Of a DNA stretch of 64,000 bases, positions 41,601 through 48,350 are shown one piece after another. This DNA is from Rhynochetos jubatus (taxonomy: Eukaryota > Chordata > Aves > Eurypygiformes > Rhynochetidae), in assembly GCA_027574665.1 (NCBI GenBank), contig CM050654.1:25749722-25813721 (forward strand), written 5' to 3'. The notes under the pieces were generated by a model. That model was not told the DNA's origin. It made no database searches and worked only from the letters and a program-made list of their open reading frames with translations. The translations under genes were made by a program, and so were the position numbers. Within the stretch, counting starts at the first letter, position 1; the number at the start of each line of letters is the position of its first letter.

Positions 41601-44600
41601 GTTGTCTAACAGGAACAATTAACCACTTTTTAATACTTAAGGGAGATTAATTCTCTCTGTTCCAGTGGTGAAAATCTAAAATAAGCTTCATCACTTCTTG
41701 ATCACCTGTGATACAAATATAAAACTATGGATCTTTTTCTGAATCAAAATCATTATCAAACACAGAGAAACTTCGAAACTCTCTAAAAGGCATGAAAAAA
41801 ACAGCTCCCAAGCCTTTGGGACTTGTCTTTTGCTCATCTTCAAATAAATTGTTCTGTGACACATGAAGAAGGAATGTAAGCTAATCGAATCACGGTTGTT
41901 GGGAAGAGAAGTCTTTGTTAAATGCTTACTGCCCTGTTACTACAAAGAGACTGGGCACAAGCTCCTGCAGCAGAAATAACGTCAATTCTTTGTGTCTTTG
42001 CAGAGAGACAATTACAGCCAAAGCAAGTGAGCAGAGCCCCAGGATGCCCGCAAGTCGGTGGTACCCTGCAGTGGATACAGTATAAGGATCACTGTTACGC
42101 ATTTGACATGGCGTTCTACAATTTTTCTGTATACAGTGTGGAAGATGCTAAGAAAGTCTGCCAGAAACTGAGTATGTCTAGACTCTATCACACTACAACT
42201 TGCACATTGTCCATTATTTGAAAAGAAGGAAAAAAAGAAAACCTTCAGACACCAAAAAACCTACGCTGTTTATACTTCAGCTTTTGTGATGCTTTAGTTC
42301 AGGAAGAGTAATCACCAGCTTTATCTTTGAACATCTGATTAAGGTTCTTGATAAAACTCTGCAGCGTGCTGACTGGCACATGGATATCTGCAACTAAAAT
42401 GCAGATAGCCATTGACAGAGGATTCAGAAATGACAGGCTGAAAATTTGGAGGAAGCCATTTTATTTACATACAATTAACTGCAGTTACAATAAAGTTAGT
42501 GCTATCAGCAGTGCTTTCCTACTAGGTCTTGCATTAGCTGCCTACTAATAGGCTAACCTATCAAATGGTTCAAAGCATGTACTTTATAGATGCTATTAAG
42601 GCACATAATATCACTAAAAAATTAATTTTATGTCAAATTAAAGGATTTCCTCGCTTCTTTGATAAGCTATGTGGGGAACTGTATTGCAGAAGATGATGTT
42701 AAGCAGTATCATGTACAGAATTTATATTCACCTTCTTAGCTTAGAAGCTGGTGACTCTCTCAAATTCCTTTTATTGCGTTTTCTTATGGTGTGGCGTTGA
42801 ACTCGCTATGTAGAATGTAAAAGAAAAGGTGCAAGTAGTCTCAGTCCTGGATGCAGTTTTCTACTGAATCCTATCTGGCCTGGTAGTTGAAGGGGAAAGT
42901 GATCTTTCTCTAAATTAAGCTTCTGGCTTATATTTGCATATACATGTAAAGAATGGCTACGCTCTGAGCCTGTCTCCAGTATATCCTTAATTGCTACAAT
43001 ACTGTATATATAAACCACACAGTGAGGGATCAACTTAAAAATTAACCTGACCCAGCAAAATGCTGAGCTTTTGTTCAACTGTATTTTTGGAAACTGTTCA
43101 TTACTTGGACAAGATTAGTAATTCTGAATGTGGCCTGTCTTTTGATCTTCTGTGTATGCAGTCCACAGCTGCAGTAAGCTTACTCCCATTTCATTTTGTA
43201 TGACCTTCTTGAATAACCATTCATCTGAAGCTGTCTTGTGTAACATGCTGTGTTCTAGGAAATAGGGGTTATGTCTTTATTTTGCAGGTTCCTTCAAGCT
43301 AATTTCACAAGCCCAGATCAGCAAATCTTTTCCCATAGTAATTGTTCCCACGGAAAGCTCCATGTACAAGCCAATGAAAAATGAAGCTGCAATTCTGACC
43401 AATTTCCTCTTCTCCTTAGATCCTTCGGCAACCCTTCTGACTATAGGGGATGCTGAAGAAAACGCCTTTGTGAGCACACACATACAGGAAAATGATCTCA
43501 TTACCAAGAACGTATGGCTTGGCCTGGCTCAGAGCTCAAAGGGTAAGAAGCAGCAACCGTGTGTGAGCACGAGCGTTTCACGTGACAAATAAAAATGCAT
43601 AAATCCTCAAATAAGAACACACTTTTGTAGTGTTGGTAGCCTACAGTAACTCCTGCCTGAGGTTGGAATCCCTCATTTAACCTTATAAAAACCTTTGGAC
43701 TTCATTGTAGCCTAAGTCTCTTCCTGTTGCAAACTTAAGACAGTGAGGAGGCACTGAAATTTGTTTTCCCCACCACTCTCACTGGTGCCTGGCCTTATGC
43801 ATCAAATGCTAAAGTTCTGGAGAAGTGTGGCTGGAAGTGATGCGCTCATATCTATTGCTTTTCACGTACAGGATAGTCAGTCAGCCCTGTTTCTTTTAGC
43901 AGTGTAAAGAGATGAATGGATGGCGAATAACATTGTGTAGCATTGTCACCGTGTTTTGGTAATCCTGTGCTAAGCAGCTGGTTTTTTTCCCCAACAGATA
44001 AGTCTGTGAACTGGCTTGACGGCTCATCAGTTAATTACGCCAACTGGGAAAATAAAACTGCAGGAGTCAATGAAAAGTGCAGCGTTATCCTGTCCACAAC
44101 TGGCATGTGGTCCAAAGTTGACTGCAGTCGTAGCCAAAGCAGAGTGGTCTGTAAAGCTCCTTTAGGTATGGAAGCACTGATTTTCAGCAGAGAATTAATT
44201 TTGTAGCGATTATTGTCAGGGTTTTTTTTTTTTTTGGTGGGGAAAGTCTGTGCTGAAATACTGAAAGTGCAATTCACGAAAGAACCCATCAAGTACCTCT
44301 GCCTAAGCAAGAGCCTTCTGTTGCTGTTTTGCCATAAAATTGCATTCAGGGACAAACTCTCTAGGAATTTACTTCTCCTGGATTTCACTATCCACTTAAA
44401 GGGTGGGTAAGGAAGAGAACTGAAATTCCCGCTTACAAGACAGCAGAGAGTAGTTGCTATCGCTTCTTACTCTCAGGGGTGAGTCTGTGTAGGTGGGAAC
44501 AGAAAGACTTGTGCTTGTAAGAGATGCCAAGTAAGCAGGTACAGCAGCCTTGAAATGAGAGCGGCATATAGCAGTAGGGTTTTTGACCTCCAGAGGTCCC

Positions 44601-45034
44601 TTCCAACCTAAATACGATTAGGAAATTAACTATGGAGTGATCAAAATCTCAGCTAGTAGATACTCACTCACATGGGACCTTAACTTGCACTTGATGAAGT
44701 TAAGACTATTAATAGGATGAAGCAGTTTGCGGTGGCTTCAGCTGAACGCATGCAGCGTTAGCGTATCGCTACCTAAGCGCCAACCCCATCGCAAAATATT
44801 CTTACCTAAACTCTTAAAGAATAACTATCTGTGTTTTGTTCTGTTACAGGTTCTAATCACACCGGAGTGGCTGTAGCACTTGCCCTGCTAATTATCCTCA
44901 TCTTCGCTGTCGGGTTAGTGTGGTACCTCTATAAAAAGAAGCGTCTTCACTGGAGTGCCTTCTCTTCCGTACGCTACCAAAGAGGGATGAATGATGACGA
45001 AACTGATGATGTGTTCACGAAAGATAGCTATTGA
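2112..45034 (+). CDS. LY75: LY75 (CD205/DEC-205) endocytic C-type lectin-like receptor, complete gene, 35 coding exons
   Basis: Type I membrane receptor of the mannose receptor family. In mammals it takes up antigen in dendritic cells and thymic epithelium and delivers it to late endosomes. The joined exons give 5,196 nt (1,731 residues plus stop); human LY75 is 1,722 residues and also has 35 exons. Domains: signal peptide 1 to about 23, ricin-type domain about 29-153, fibronectin type II 154-211, then CTLD1 212-350, CTLD2 351-503, CTLD3 504-656, CTLD4 657-808, CTLD5 809-959, CTLD6 960-1091, CTLD7 1092-1225, CTLD8 1226-1385, CTLD9 1386-1517, CTLD10 1518-1670, membrane helix about 1677-1698, tail 1699-1731. 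All exon phases match and every splice site is GT-AG except one GC donor after exon 3. Ten CTLDs separate LY75 from MRC1, MRC2 and PLA2R1, which have eight. No CTLD shows a full EPN/WND calcium-sugar site, as expected for LY75. Coordinates include introns. Confidence 0.97.
4426..4800 (+). CDS. LY75: LY75 exon 2: ricin B-type (cysteine-rich) domain
   Basis: Residues 29-153. Carries the family landmarks [38 protein letters not shown] and MLWWRC of the N-terminal beta-trefoil domain. Two N-glycosylation sequons, NAT and NSS, lie near the end. Acceptor TATACAG, donor CATG|GTAAGT, both splices in phase 1. Confidence 0.96.
5787..5960 (+). CDS. LY75: LY75 exon 3: fibronectin type II domain (GC donor)
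   Basis: Residues 154-211. A textbook type II module: GRPCEFPF, then W.HDC, KWCAT and KWGIC supply the four cysteines. The acceptor CCCTGCAG is normal. The exon must end in CCA-G to join exon 4 in phase, which places the donor at CAG|GCACGT, a GC rather than GT splice site. The 174-nt length fits phase 1 at both ends. Confidence 0.93.
6231..6395 (+). CDS. LY75: LY75 exon 4: CTLD1, first part
   Basis: Residues 212-266. GSCYQFN is followed by [20 protein letters not shown], the first helix and strand of a C-type lectin-like fold, with one NHT sequon. Acceptor TTTAAACAG, donor AAG|GTAGGT, phase 1 on both sides. Confidence 0.95.
6980..7090 (+). CDS. LY75: LY75 exon 5: CTLD1, middle part
   Basis: Residues 267-303. 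Contains the diagnostic FWIGLNQL and [14 protein letters not shown] core motifs. The exon is too short to stand out as an open frame, but phase and family match are exact. Acceptor TCTCCAG, donor CAG|GTAATG. Confidence 0.95.
8228..8530. repeat. Imperfect two-copy tandem repeat, period about 152 bases
   Basis: Two diverged copies share GGGCTGCAGAAAGGGTTCTC-like and GATATTTCTAGTCTGGG-like blocks. The GATATT anchors at 8,335 and 8,487 set the period. Short telomere-like GGTTAGG/GGTTACGG words lie at the unit joins. Located in LY75 intron 5. Confidence 0.6.
8809..8949 (+). CDS. LY75: LY75 exon 6: CTLD1, last part
   Basis: Residues 304-350. [13 protein letters not shown] and [11 protein letters not shown] give the last two cysteines of CTLD1 and the linker to CTLD2. 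No acidic or EPN-type ligand residues precede CVGMN, so a classical calcium-sugar site is absent. Acceptor GTCTGCAG, donor CAG|GTAGGA. Confidence 0.95.
9430..9453 (+). repeat. (CACT)n-like microsatellite
   Basis: Repeated CACT/CTCA units with one interruption, in LY75 intron 6. Confidence 0.8.
10555..10743 (+). CDS. LY75: LY75 exon 7: CTLD2, first part
   Basis: Residues 351-413. [18 protein letters not shown], then [18 protein letters not shown], is the amino half of CTLD2. The acceptor ACTATTAG is pyrimidine-poor near the junction but is fixed by phase. Donor ATG|GTGAGT. Confidence 0.95.
10945..10965 (+). repeat. (ATTT)n microsatellite
   Basis: About five ATTT units in LY75 intron 7. Confidence 0.85.
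11421..11578 (+). CDS. LY75: LY75 exon 8: CTLD2, middle part
   Basis: Residues 414-466. [18 protein letters not shown] and [18 protein letters not shown] lies where sugar-binding lectins have EPN, but the partner acidic residues are missing. Acceptor AAATTACAG, donor GAG|GTAGGA. Starts in phase 1 and ends in phase 0. Confidence 0.95.
12483..12593 (+). CDS. LY75: LY75 exon 9: CTLD2, last part
   Basis: Residues 467-503. [20 protein letters not shown] closes CTLD2, with QWRV where mannose-type lectins have WND. It is followed by a charged linker carrying an NET sequon. Acceptor CTCACTAG, donor CAG|GTAATA, phase 0 at both ends. Confidence 0.95.
13821..13909 (+). CDS. LY75: LY75 exon 10: CTLD3, first part
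   Basis: Residues 504-532. [20 protein letters not shown] opens CTLD3, with an NLT sequon. Acceptor CTAATCAG, donor CAG|GTAAAA. Ends in phase 2, splitting an Arg codon with exon 11. Confidence 0.94.
14258..14430 (+). CDS. LY75: LY75 exon 11: CTLD3, middle part
   Basis: Residues 533-590. [14 protein letters not shown], then YFWTGLQDI and YSWGTVEEE, ending [10 protein letters not shown]. Closely follows the mammalian CTLD3 pattern. Acceptor ATTTTCAG, donor CAG|GTAAAT. Confidence 0.95.
14618..14814 (+). CDS. LY75: LY75 exon 12: end of CTLD3 and start of CTLD4
   Basis: Residues 591-656. [15 protein letters not shown] and FSVCKK end CTLD3. A proline-rich linker ([19 protein letters not shown]) then leads to LACYK of CTLD4. 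Acceptor AATTGTAG, donor AAG|GTAAAA, phase 0. Confidence 0.95.
16211..16353 (+). CDS. LY75: LY75 exon 13: CTLD4, helix region
   Basis: Residues 657-703. [20 protein letters not shown], then [15 protein letters not shown]. The acceptor TGTTTTGAAG is chosen because it keeps the conserved FFHSERV peptide. A better-looking CTTCCACAG lies 11 bases inside the exon and would shift the frame. Donor CAG|GTAACA, phase 2. Confidence 0.93.
16354..22088 (+). other. LY75: LY75 intron 13, the largest in the gene (5.7 kb)
   Basis: AT-rich intron with only short, domain-free open frames. It contains a few T homopolymers (about 17,035 and 19,850) and a small 9-bp inverted repeat at 20,263-20,286. I see no recognisable mobile element or extra CTLD exon. 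Confidence 0.7.
22089..22170 (+). CDS. LY75: LY75 exon 14: CTLD4 WIG core
   Basis: Residues 704-731. [20 protein letters not shown] carries the CTLD core strand. Acceptor TTTACAG, donor CCC|GTAAGT. Ends in phase 0. Confidence 0.95.
22746..22817 (+). CDS. LY75: LY75 exon 15: CTLD4, 72-nt exon
   Basis: Residues 732-755, 24 codons. [20 protein letters not shown] aligns with the long-loop region of mammalian CTLD4. Phase 0 on both sides, so skipping would remove 24 residues in frame. Acceptor CCTGTAG, donor AAG|GTTAGT. Confidence 0.93.
24220..24343 (+). CDS. LY75: LY75 exon 16: CTLD4, last part
   Basis: Residues 756-796. [21 protein letters not shown] and LEWVCQITK close CTLD4. Acceptor TTTATACAG, donor AAG|GTAAGC. 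Ends in phase 1. Confidence 0.95.
25219..25254 (+). CDS. LY75: LY75 exon 17: 36-nt linker microexon
   Basis: Residues 797-808. [12 protein letters not shown] links CTLD4 and CTLD5, where mammals have a near-identical TPKTPDWY peptide. Flanked by CTGGACAG and CAG|GTAAAT, phase 1 on both sides. Easily missed by gene finders because of its size. Confidence 0.92.
25521..25696 (+). CDS. LY75: LY75 exon 18: CTLD5, first part
   Basis: Residues 809-867. [20 protein letters not shown], then [20 protein letters not shown]. Acceptor CTGATAG, donor AAG|GTAAGG, ending in phase 0. Confidence 0.95.
26261..26274 (+). repeat. (GAAG)n microsatellite
   Basis: Just over three GAAG units in LY75 intron 18. Confidence 0.7.
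26643..26711 (+). CDS. LY75: LY75 exon 19: CTLD5, short middle exon
   Basis: Residues 868-890. SEQKWWLKF matches the QKWWI..I core of mammalian CTLD5; the remainder is poorly conserved. The donor TAT|GTAGAA is weak but is the only one that keeps phase 0 with exon 20. Acceptor TTTCCACAG. Confidence 0.85.
26779..26805. repeat. Perfect 12-bp inverted repeat with 3-base loop
   Basis: AAAATAGTTTCC, loop GAA, then GGAAACTATTTT. It lies about 70 bases after LY75 exon 19, inside intron 19. Confidence 0.85.
27356..27425 (+). CDS. LY75: LY75 exon 20: CTLD5, Cys-containing segment
   Basis: Residues 891-913. [20 protein letters not shown] corresponds to the mammalian stretch ending EECLYMSAK. The acceptor TTTACAG lies in a longer open frame that extends upstream, so the 5' edge rests on phase and family alignment. 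Donor GAG|GTAAGG. Confidence 0.87.
28475..28611 (+). CDS. LY75: LY75 exon 21: end of CTLD5 and start of CTLD6
   Basis: Residues 914-959. [13 protein letters not shown] closes CTLD5. After a linker, [14 protein letters not shown] starts CTLD6. Acceptor TTCTGCAG, donor AAG|GTACGT, ending in phase 0. Confidence 0.95.
29649..29754 (+). CDS. LY75: LY75 exon 22: CTLD6, first part
   Basis: Residues 960-994. [19 protein letters not shown], then [14 protein letters not shown]. Acceptor TTTTGCAG, donor AAG|GTACGA. Ends in phase 1. Confidence 0.94.
31595..31755 (+). CDS. LY75: LY75 exon 23: CTLD6, middle part
   Basis: Residues 995-1048. [18 protein letters not shown], then [17 protein letters not shown], very close to the mammalian family pattern. 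Acceptor CCCAACAG, donor GAT|GTAAGT. Confidence 0.95.
32408..32537 (+). CDS. LY75: LY75 exon 24: CTLD6, last part
   Basis: Residues 1049-1091. [27 protein letters not shown]. The NFT sequon is kept in the GTWNFT motif. Acceptor GTTTACAG, donor TAG|GTAAGT, ending in phase 1. Confidence 0.95.
33655..33740 (-). mobile_element. CR1-type LINE fragment (3' end), minus orientation
   Basis: On the minus strand this reads as a degenerate CR1 3' end, with the hallmark GAGGTTCCTTCCAACCTGAA. It lies in LY75 intron 24, antisense to the gene. Short and diverged; edges are approximate. Confidence 0.6.
35008..35240 (+). CDS. LY75: LY75 exon 25: CTLD7, first part
   Basis: Residues 1092-1169. A linker with NQT and NET sequons, then [20 protein letters not shown] and [18 protein letters not shown], ending LWTGLFSRD. 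Acceptor TTTCTTAG, donor GAT|GTAAGT, phase 0. Confidence 0.95.
36961..37129 (+). CDS. LY75: LY75 exon 26: CTLD7, last part
   Basis: Residues 1170-1225. [20 protein letters not shown], then [16 protein letters not shown] and GAICY. An acidic run DDEETSEE sits in the long-loop region. Acceptor AATGCTAG, donor GAAA|GTATGT. Confidence 0.95.
38267..38428 (+). CDS. LY75: LY75 exon 27: CTLD8, first part
   Basis: Residues 1226-1279. [20 protein letters not shown], then TFMITKNRW, helix and CKKT. Acceptor TTCCTTAG, donor CGA|GTACGT. Phase 1 at both ends. Confidence 0.94.
39290..39412 (+). CDS. LY75: LY75 exon 28: CTLD8, middle part
   Basis: Residues 1280-1320. [20 protein letters not shown], then [10 protein letters not shown]. 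Acceptor TTTCAACAG, donor GGTG|GTAAGA. Confidence 0.94.
39845..40039 (+). CDS. LY75: LY75 exon 29: CTLD8, last part
   Basis: Residues 1321-1385. [20 protein letters not shown], then [10 protein letters not shown] and [10 protein letters not shown]. As in mammals, this CTLD lacks the usual cysteine before the DGFWDI strand. Acceptor TTCCACAG, donor AGGG|GTAAGT. Confidence 0.94.
40426..40646 (+). CDS. LY75: LY75 exon 30: CTLD9, first part
   Basis: Residues 1386-1459. [20 protein letters not shown], then [20 protein letters not shown] and LWLGLSIHD, one of the best conserved stretches of the gene. NRT and NRS sequons. Acceptor TGAAACAG, donor GAT|GTAAGT. Confidence 0.95.
41312..41486 (+). CDS. 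LY75: LY75 exon 31: CTLD9, last part
   Basis: Residues 1460-1517. [14 protein letters not shown], then [16 protein letters not shown] and GAICY. NTT and NRT sequons. Acceptor TTAATTAG, donor AACA|GTAAGT. Confidence 0.95.
42004..42171 (+). CDS. LY75: LY75 exon 32: CTLD10, first part
   Basis: Residues 1518-1573. [20 protein letters not shown], then an inserted-looking [19 protein letters not shown] helix segment with an NFS sequon. Acceptor TTTGCAG, donor CTGA|GTATGT, phase 1. Confidence 0.93.
43420..43542 (+). CDS. LY75: LY75 exon 33: CTLD10, middle part
   Basis: Residues 1574-1614. [20 protein letters not shown], then [10 protein letters not shown]. The acceptor TTCTCCTTAG is used because it gives the family-length CTLD. 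A second strong acceptor 132 bases upstream (first exon base 43,288) would also keep the frame. Donor AAGG|GTAAGA. Confidence 0.93.
43998..44165 (+). CDS. LY75: LY75 exon 34: CTLD10, last part
   Basis: Residues 1615-1670. [20 protein letters not shown], then [16 protein letters not shown] and [15 protein letters not shown] is kept from the mammalian protein. Acceptor CCCAACAG, donor TTAG|GTATGG. Confidence 0.95.
44575..44630 (+). mobile_element. CR1-type LINE 3'-end fragment, plus orientation
   Basis: Contains GACCTCCAGAGGTCCCTTCC followed by AACCTAAA, the characteristic CR1 3' UTR end. It lies in LY75 intron 34 in the same direction as the gene. Edges are approximate. Confidence 0.65.
44850..45034 (+). 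CDS. LY75: LY75 exon 35: transmembrane helix and cytoplasmic tail
   Basis: Residues 1671-1731 and stop TGA. The helix [20 protein letters not shown] is followed by KKKR stop-transfer residues and a 33-residue tail. FSSVRY (1708-1713) is the tyrosine-based coated-pit signal known from LY75. DDE (1719-1721) stands where mammals have the EDE acidic triad that routes LY75 to late endosomes. The final VFTKDSY differs from mammals. Acceptor CTGTTACAG. Confidence 0.96.
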
Positions 45035-46437
45035 GAAACTGTTCATTCTGGGCAATTTAGCATGAACTTCACTGTGTGAAGCCATAAGGAATGAACTACT
45101 TGACGGTTTACTACTTCTTTTTGGAAAAGTAATAAGGTTATGAACGGGGGCTAAATTTTGTTCTTCTATACAAGTGCAATTTTTATTCAAGTCCGTGGTA
45201 ATCACTTACAGTTGGCCTCAGCCATTTGAGGTGCAATGTTTCTAGAGTTCTGTGACACTTTTTAAATTACGGTATTTTCTCTTTTTACTGGAAGGTGTTT
45301 GTAATAGAAAAATTAATGCCAGCAGTACTTCATGGAACATCACCTTAATGAACGCACTTAAAACTGCAGCTTGGATTCCATCACTTTGCAGAACTGTCCA
45401 TCAATAACTTCATGCCAAACGATGTACCATTTTGATACGCTGTAAGGGTTTTGCTGCTAGCATCGGGTAGAAGCTAACACAGAGATGATAAATAGGAGAC
45501 AACCTGTCTTTGTGTAGCAACTTTTGCAATAAGCAGTTATAAATTCTGATGCAGCAGAGGAGGAGGGAGTTACCAAACAACTAAGTATTCCTTCCCATCC
45601 AATTGGGATTTAAATTTTCTTATTATAATGGAGGAAGTTCATATTGTGAATTTCCCCCCCTCACACACACAAGGTCATAGTAAAAAAAAAAAAAATCATG
45701 GTGGGAGAAGAATCTTCCTTAGAATGTACATTTTTAATAGAGCGTTATGGGGAACACCCTGCACTAAAACCGTGCCATCTGGGAGTAAATTAAATAAACA
45801 CAGACTATTCAAAAACGGACAGATCACTACTCTTATCCCTTGAAGTCGGCAGTGGGGCTTACAAAAATACTCGTTAAGGGCTAGCTGCAAACACGAGCAG
45901 AACTCAAGATCCAATCAAAGCCTCAGCATTATAAAAGCAGAGGCATGAATGGGCTGTTTTATCCTGTGACATAACTGTCCTTAAAGTGAACGGTTCAGTT
46001 TCTTTTCACATCTCCTCTGACGAAGTTTTGAAAGCACAACTAGCAGGAATGTTTACAGTGAAAATCAGTATCTGGACTTATGCATTAATTAAGATTTAGA
46101 AACTGCACTTAGGGTAGTATTTAGAGGAAGGCACACCGCATACTATTCTATGTCTTCAAACTACTCTGAAATTAGACCTGAGTGATTTTGCTTGTAGATG
46201 AAAGCACGGAAAAGACCTGCTCTGTTTTATGATAGGCTGCACTGTGACACCCCAGGACAGGAGTGTTGCAGCGACAGCGTTCCTTGTTCTGCAAAGACAC
46301 CCTCCTGACATTTACTTCCCCTAATTTTCTTATTTATACTAGGGTTAAATGCCTAGCTTTATAGGTGAAACATGTCATCTGTCCAAGAAACAAGATAGAG
46401 AGACATCTAAGGAAGGAGTGAGAAAGAATGTATGGTA

Positions 46438-46443
46438 AATAAA
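46438..46443 (+). other. Candidate LY75 polyadenylation signal (internal)
   Basis: Canonical AATAAA about 1.4 kb after the stop codon, followed by TTGTGTG, a plausible GU-rich element. A similar AATAAA lies at 45,793-45,798 but in an A-rich context with no clear downstream element. Confidence 0.4.
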
Positions 46444-47621
46444 CTTGTGTGCATAAATGCTAAAAATACTTGAGTATTTTACATAAAACTTAAACTTGAT
46501 TTTTGTATGTGATGTGTCACTGTGGCCTTTTCTCTGCACTCCAAAGAAAGCTATAAAGGGAAAAAGGGAAGACAGAATTCTATCAATTAATGATTTGATG
46601 AATTAATGTTTTGAAAGAGTCTTTAGACTTTTTTTAGTGCACAGTGCCAAGAACAGGCACGTGTACTTTTATGAAGGAGGCTGTGCAAAAGAACAACTCC
46701 ACACCCATGTAATGGTGGTATGATGGGATAAATGGGAATACACTTGGTCTTCCACACTGAGAAGAGTACTACTGATTTCTCTGACGCAACGGTGCGAGGT
46801 CATGATGTTCAACTGCCTTTTTCCCCTCCCTGCAGTTTACTTACGTTGACAGCACTTTTCTTTGTTCCTGTTTGCACTATTTTGATAAGCAAGTGTTTAT
46901 CGTTTGTATTGAGAAATAGAACTTCTTGTAGATACCACTTCAGAGCCTGATAAACAGCAGCGGAACCATTGTGGTGGTTTGCTGATCAAAGAAATAAGCA
47001 CTTTTGTTGTTTATTTGCTATTTGGGGCACAATTGCAAAGGTTTTCTTTCTTGAGGTAACTTGTAGAAGAAGTAGTTGTGATGCTAAGTTACTATGTAAT
47101 GAAAATAACCCTCACCCACCTTAAACCGACCCTGGTATGAGAAGTGTTTGACACCTAACAGGTTCCTGTCCTCTTCTGGTTTAGCTTTTAGACCTAAGTG
47201 CTTTGCTAAATGACCCCTAATGTAACGGACTAAAAAAAGTGTTGTTTATTGTCCTTTTCTAACAGCAGTAGTAAGTGGGGAAAATTATTTACAAATTCTC
47301 ATGTTTTGAGATTTACTAGTTTTATAGATGTTTATACTTTGAGCATTTTTAGGTATGAATCTGAAATGGAAAGAGGAAATGCATAGTAAAATCCTAACTC
47401 TCCAACACATGAATATATACTTTTTATTAAAAAATTATATTTTATTCTTATGAGTGATGTAAATAATTTTTTAAGGCCCCGTTTCTCATATTTGTTTCAT
47501 CATACCAAAGTTGTCTAACCACTGGTAATTCTTCTTTGAGTAAGCACAACTGCCTTAGTGCAGGTGAGTAACCCACCTTATTTGAAGTGCATAGATTATT
47601 TAGCAGTATTGTTATCGAAAG

Positions 47622-47627
47622 AATAAA
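47622..47627 (+). other. Candidate distal LY75 polyadenylation signal
   Basis: Canonical AATAAA about 2.6 kb after the stop codon, followed within about 35 bases by a T-rich element (GGTTTTATTTCCGTGG). It is the last such signal before the next candidate exon. Confidence 0.45.
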
Positions 47628-47947
47628 GTCAAATCAAACACTAAACTGCTTACACTGGTTTTATTTCCGTGGAAGCAGTTATCACGGCTAAGGTGCAGCT
47701 CATTAATCACTGGGTAGGAAAAAAGCCCACAGCACAGGGGCTGTGATCACAATTAAAGCAGATATGTAAGTGTTGCCATGATAAGAAAACCTTAGAGGTA
47801 GTAAAAATCTTTGATGTATTCAAAAAGAACGCCTGTAACTTTCTTTTTGCAGTTGAAAATAGTTTATCATGGGACACGGTTACACTTGGCTTTTATCAAG
47901 CTGCTTCTGGGTTTGCACAGAAGGGGAACATTACTCTGTGCCTGTTT

Positions 47948-48030
47948 TTATTTCAGGGTGTAGTCCGTCAGCACCTCGTGGCCCATCTTAGCTCCACAGC
48001 GGTTCATAAGGGCTCCCACCATAACTCCTC
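47948..48030 (-). CDS. Possible terminal coding exon of an unknown minus-strand gene
   Basis: Reading the minus strand, the acceptor GCCCATATTTTAG is followed by an 83-nt frame coding GVMVGALMNRCGAKMGHEVL plus TDYTLK and a TAA stop. The stop overlaps an AATAAA signal (plus positions 47,947-47,952). Glycine-spaced hydrophobic residues suggest the end of a membrane helix followed by a short polar tail. I do not recognise the family and found no convincing upstream exon, so chance, a relic exon, or a very short 3' UTR all remain possible. Confidence 0.35.
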
Positions 48031-48257
48031 CTAAAATATGGGCAAAGTGAAGTTACTTTCAGCCATGTAAGGTTTGCAATTGAAGCATGGGATGCATAAT
48101 TTCCAAGTATCATCTGAACTCTGAATTCCAGACCTCCAAAATCCACGACTGGTCGAAGGAGGGTGCTATTTTTAGCTACAGTAGCGGCTTGCTGGCAGAA
48201 ACATCCTATTGTGCAAGGCTGTGAATGAGGTCATCTGCTTCAAAAACATCAATTAAA

Positions 48258-48350
48258 AATGGAAGATGATGAGCAAGGAAAGAGAAACGCAGAAATGAAG
48301 TGCTTTTCCCAGGTCACAGAGCAATGGAGGTGGGAGGACATCCTAGAGCT
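48258..48350 (+). repeat. Possible ancient MIR-like SINE fragment
   Basis: A pattern of ATGATGAGCAAGGAAAGAGA followed by TTTTCCCAGGTCACAGAGCA resembles the MIR motif (gaggaaactgag ... cttgcccaaggtcacacagc). Strongly diverged and identified by eye only. A perfect donor-like CAG|GTAAGT follows at about 48,417. Confidence 0.3.

Larger units (their letters stand above)
45035..47650 (+). other. LY75: Probable LY75 3' untranslated region
   Basis: No coding exon is recognised. Contains a CA-rich and poly-A patch at about 45,660-45,695 and several AT-rich stretches. AATAAA signals lie at 45,793, 46,438 and 47,622, so alternative transcript ends are possible. The true end is inferred from the last signal. 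Confidence 0.55.

Noticed and set aside
2112..45034. PLA2R1 (including the bird IgY receptor FcRY), MRC1 or MRC2 as the identity of the receptor gene
   Set aside because: Ten CTLDs, the FSSVRY tail and 35 exons fit LY75; the other family members have eight CTLDs.
47948..48030. Reading the orphan exon as the end of CD302 or a second LY75-type gene
   Set aside because: The strand is opposite to LY75 and the peptide has none of the CD302 tail or CTLD features.
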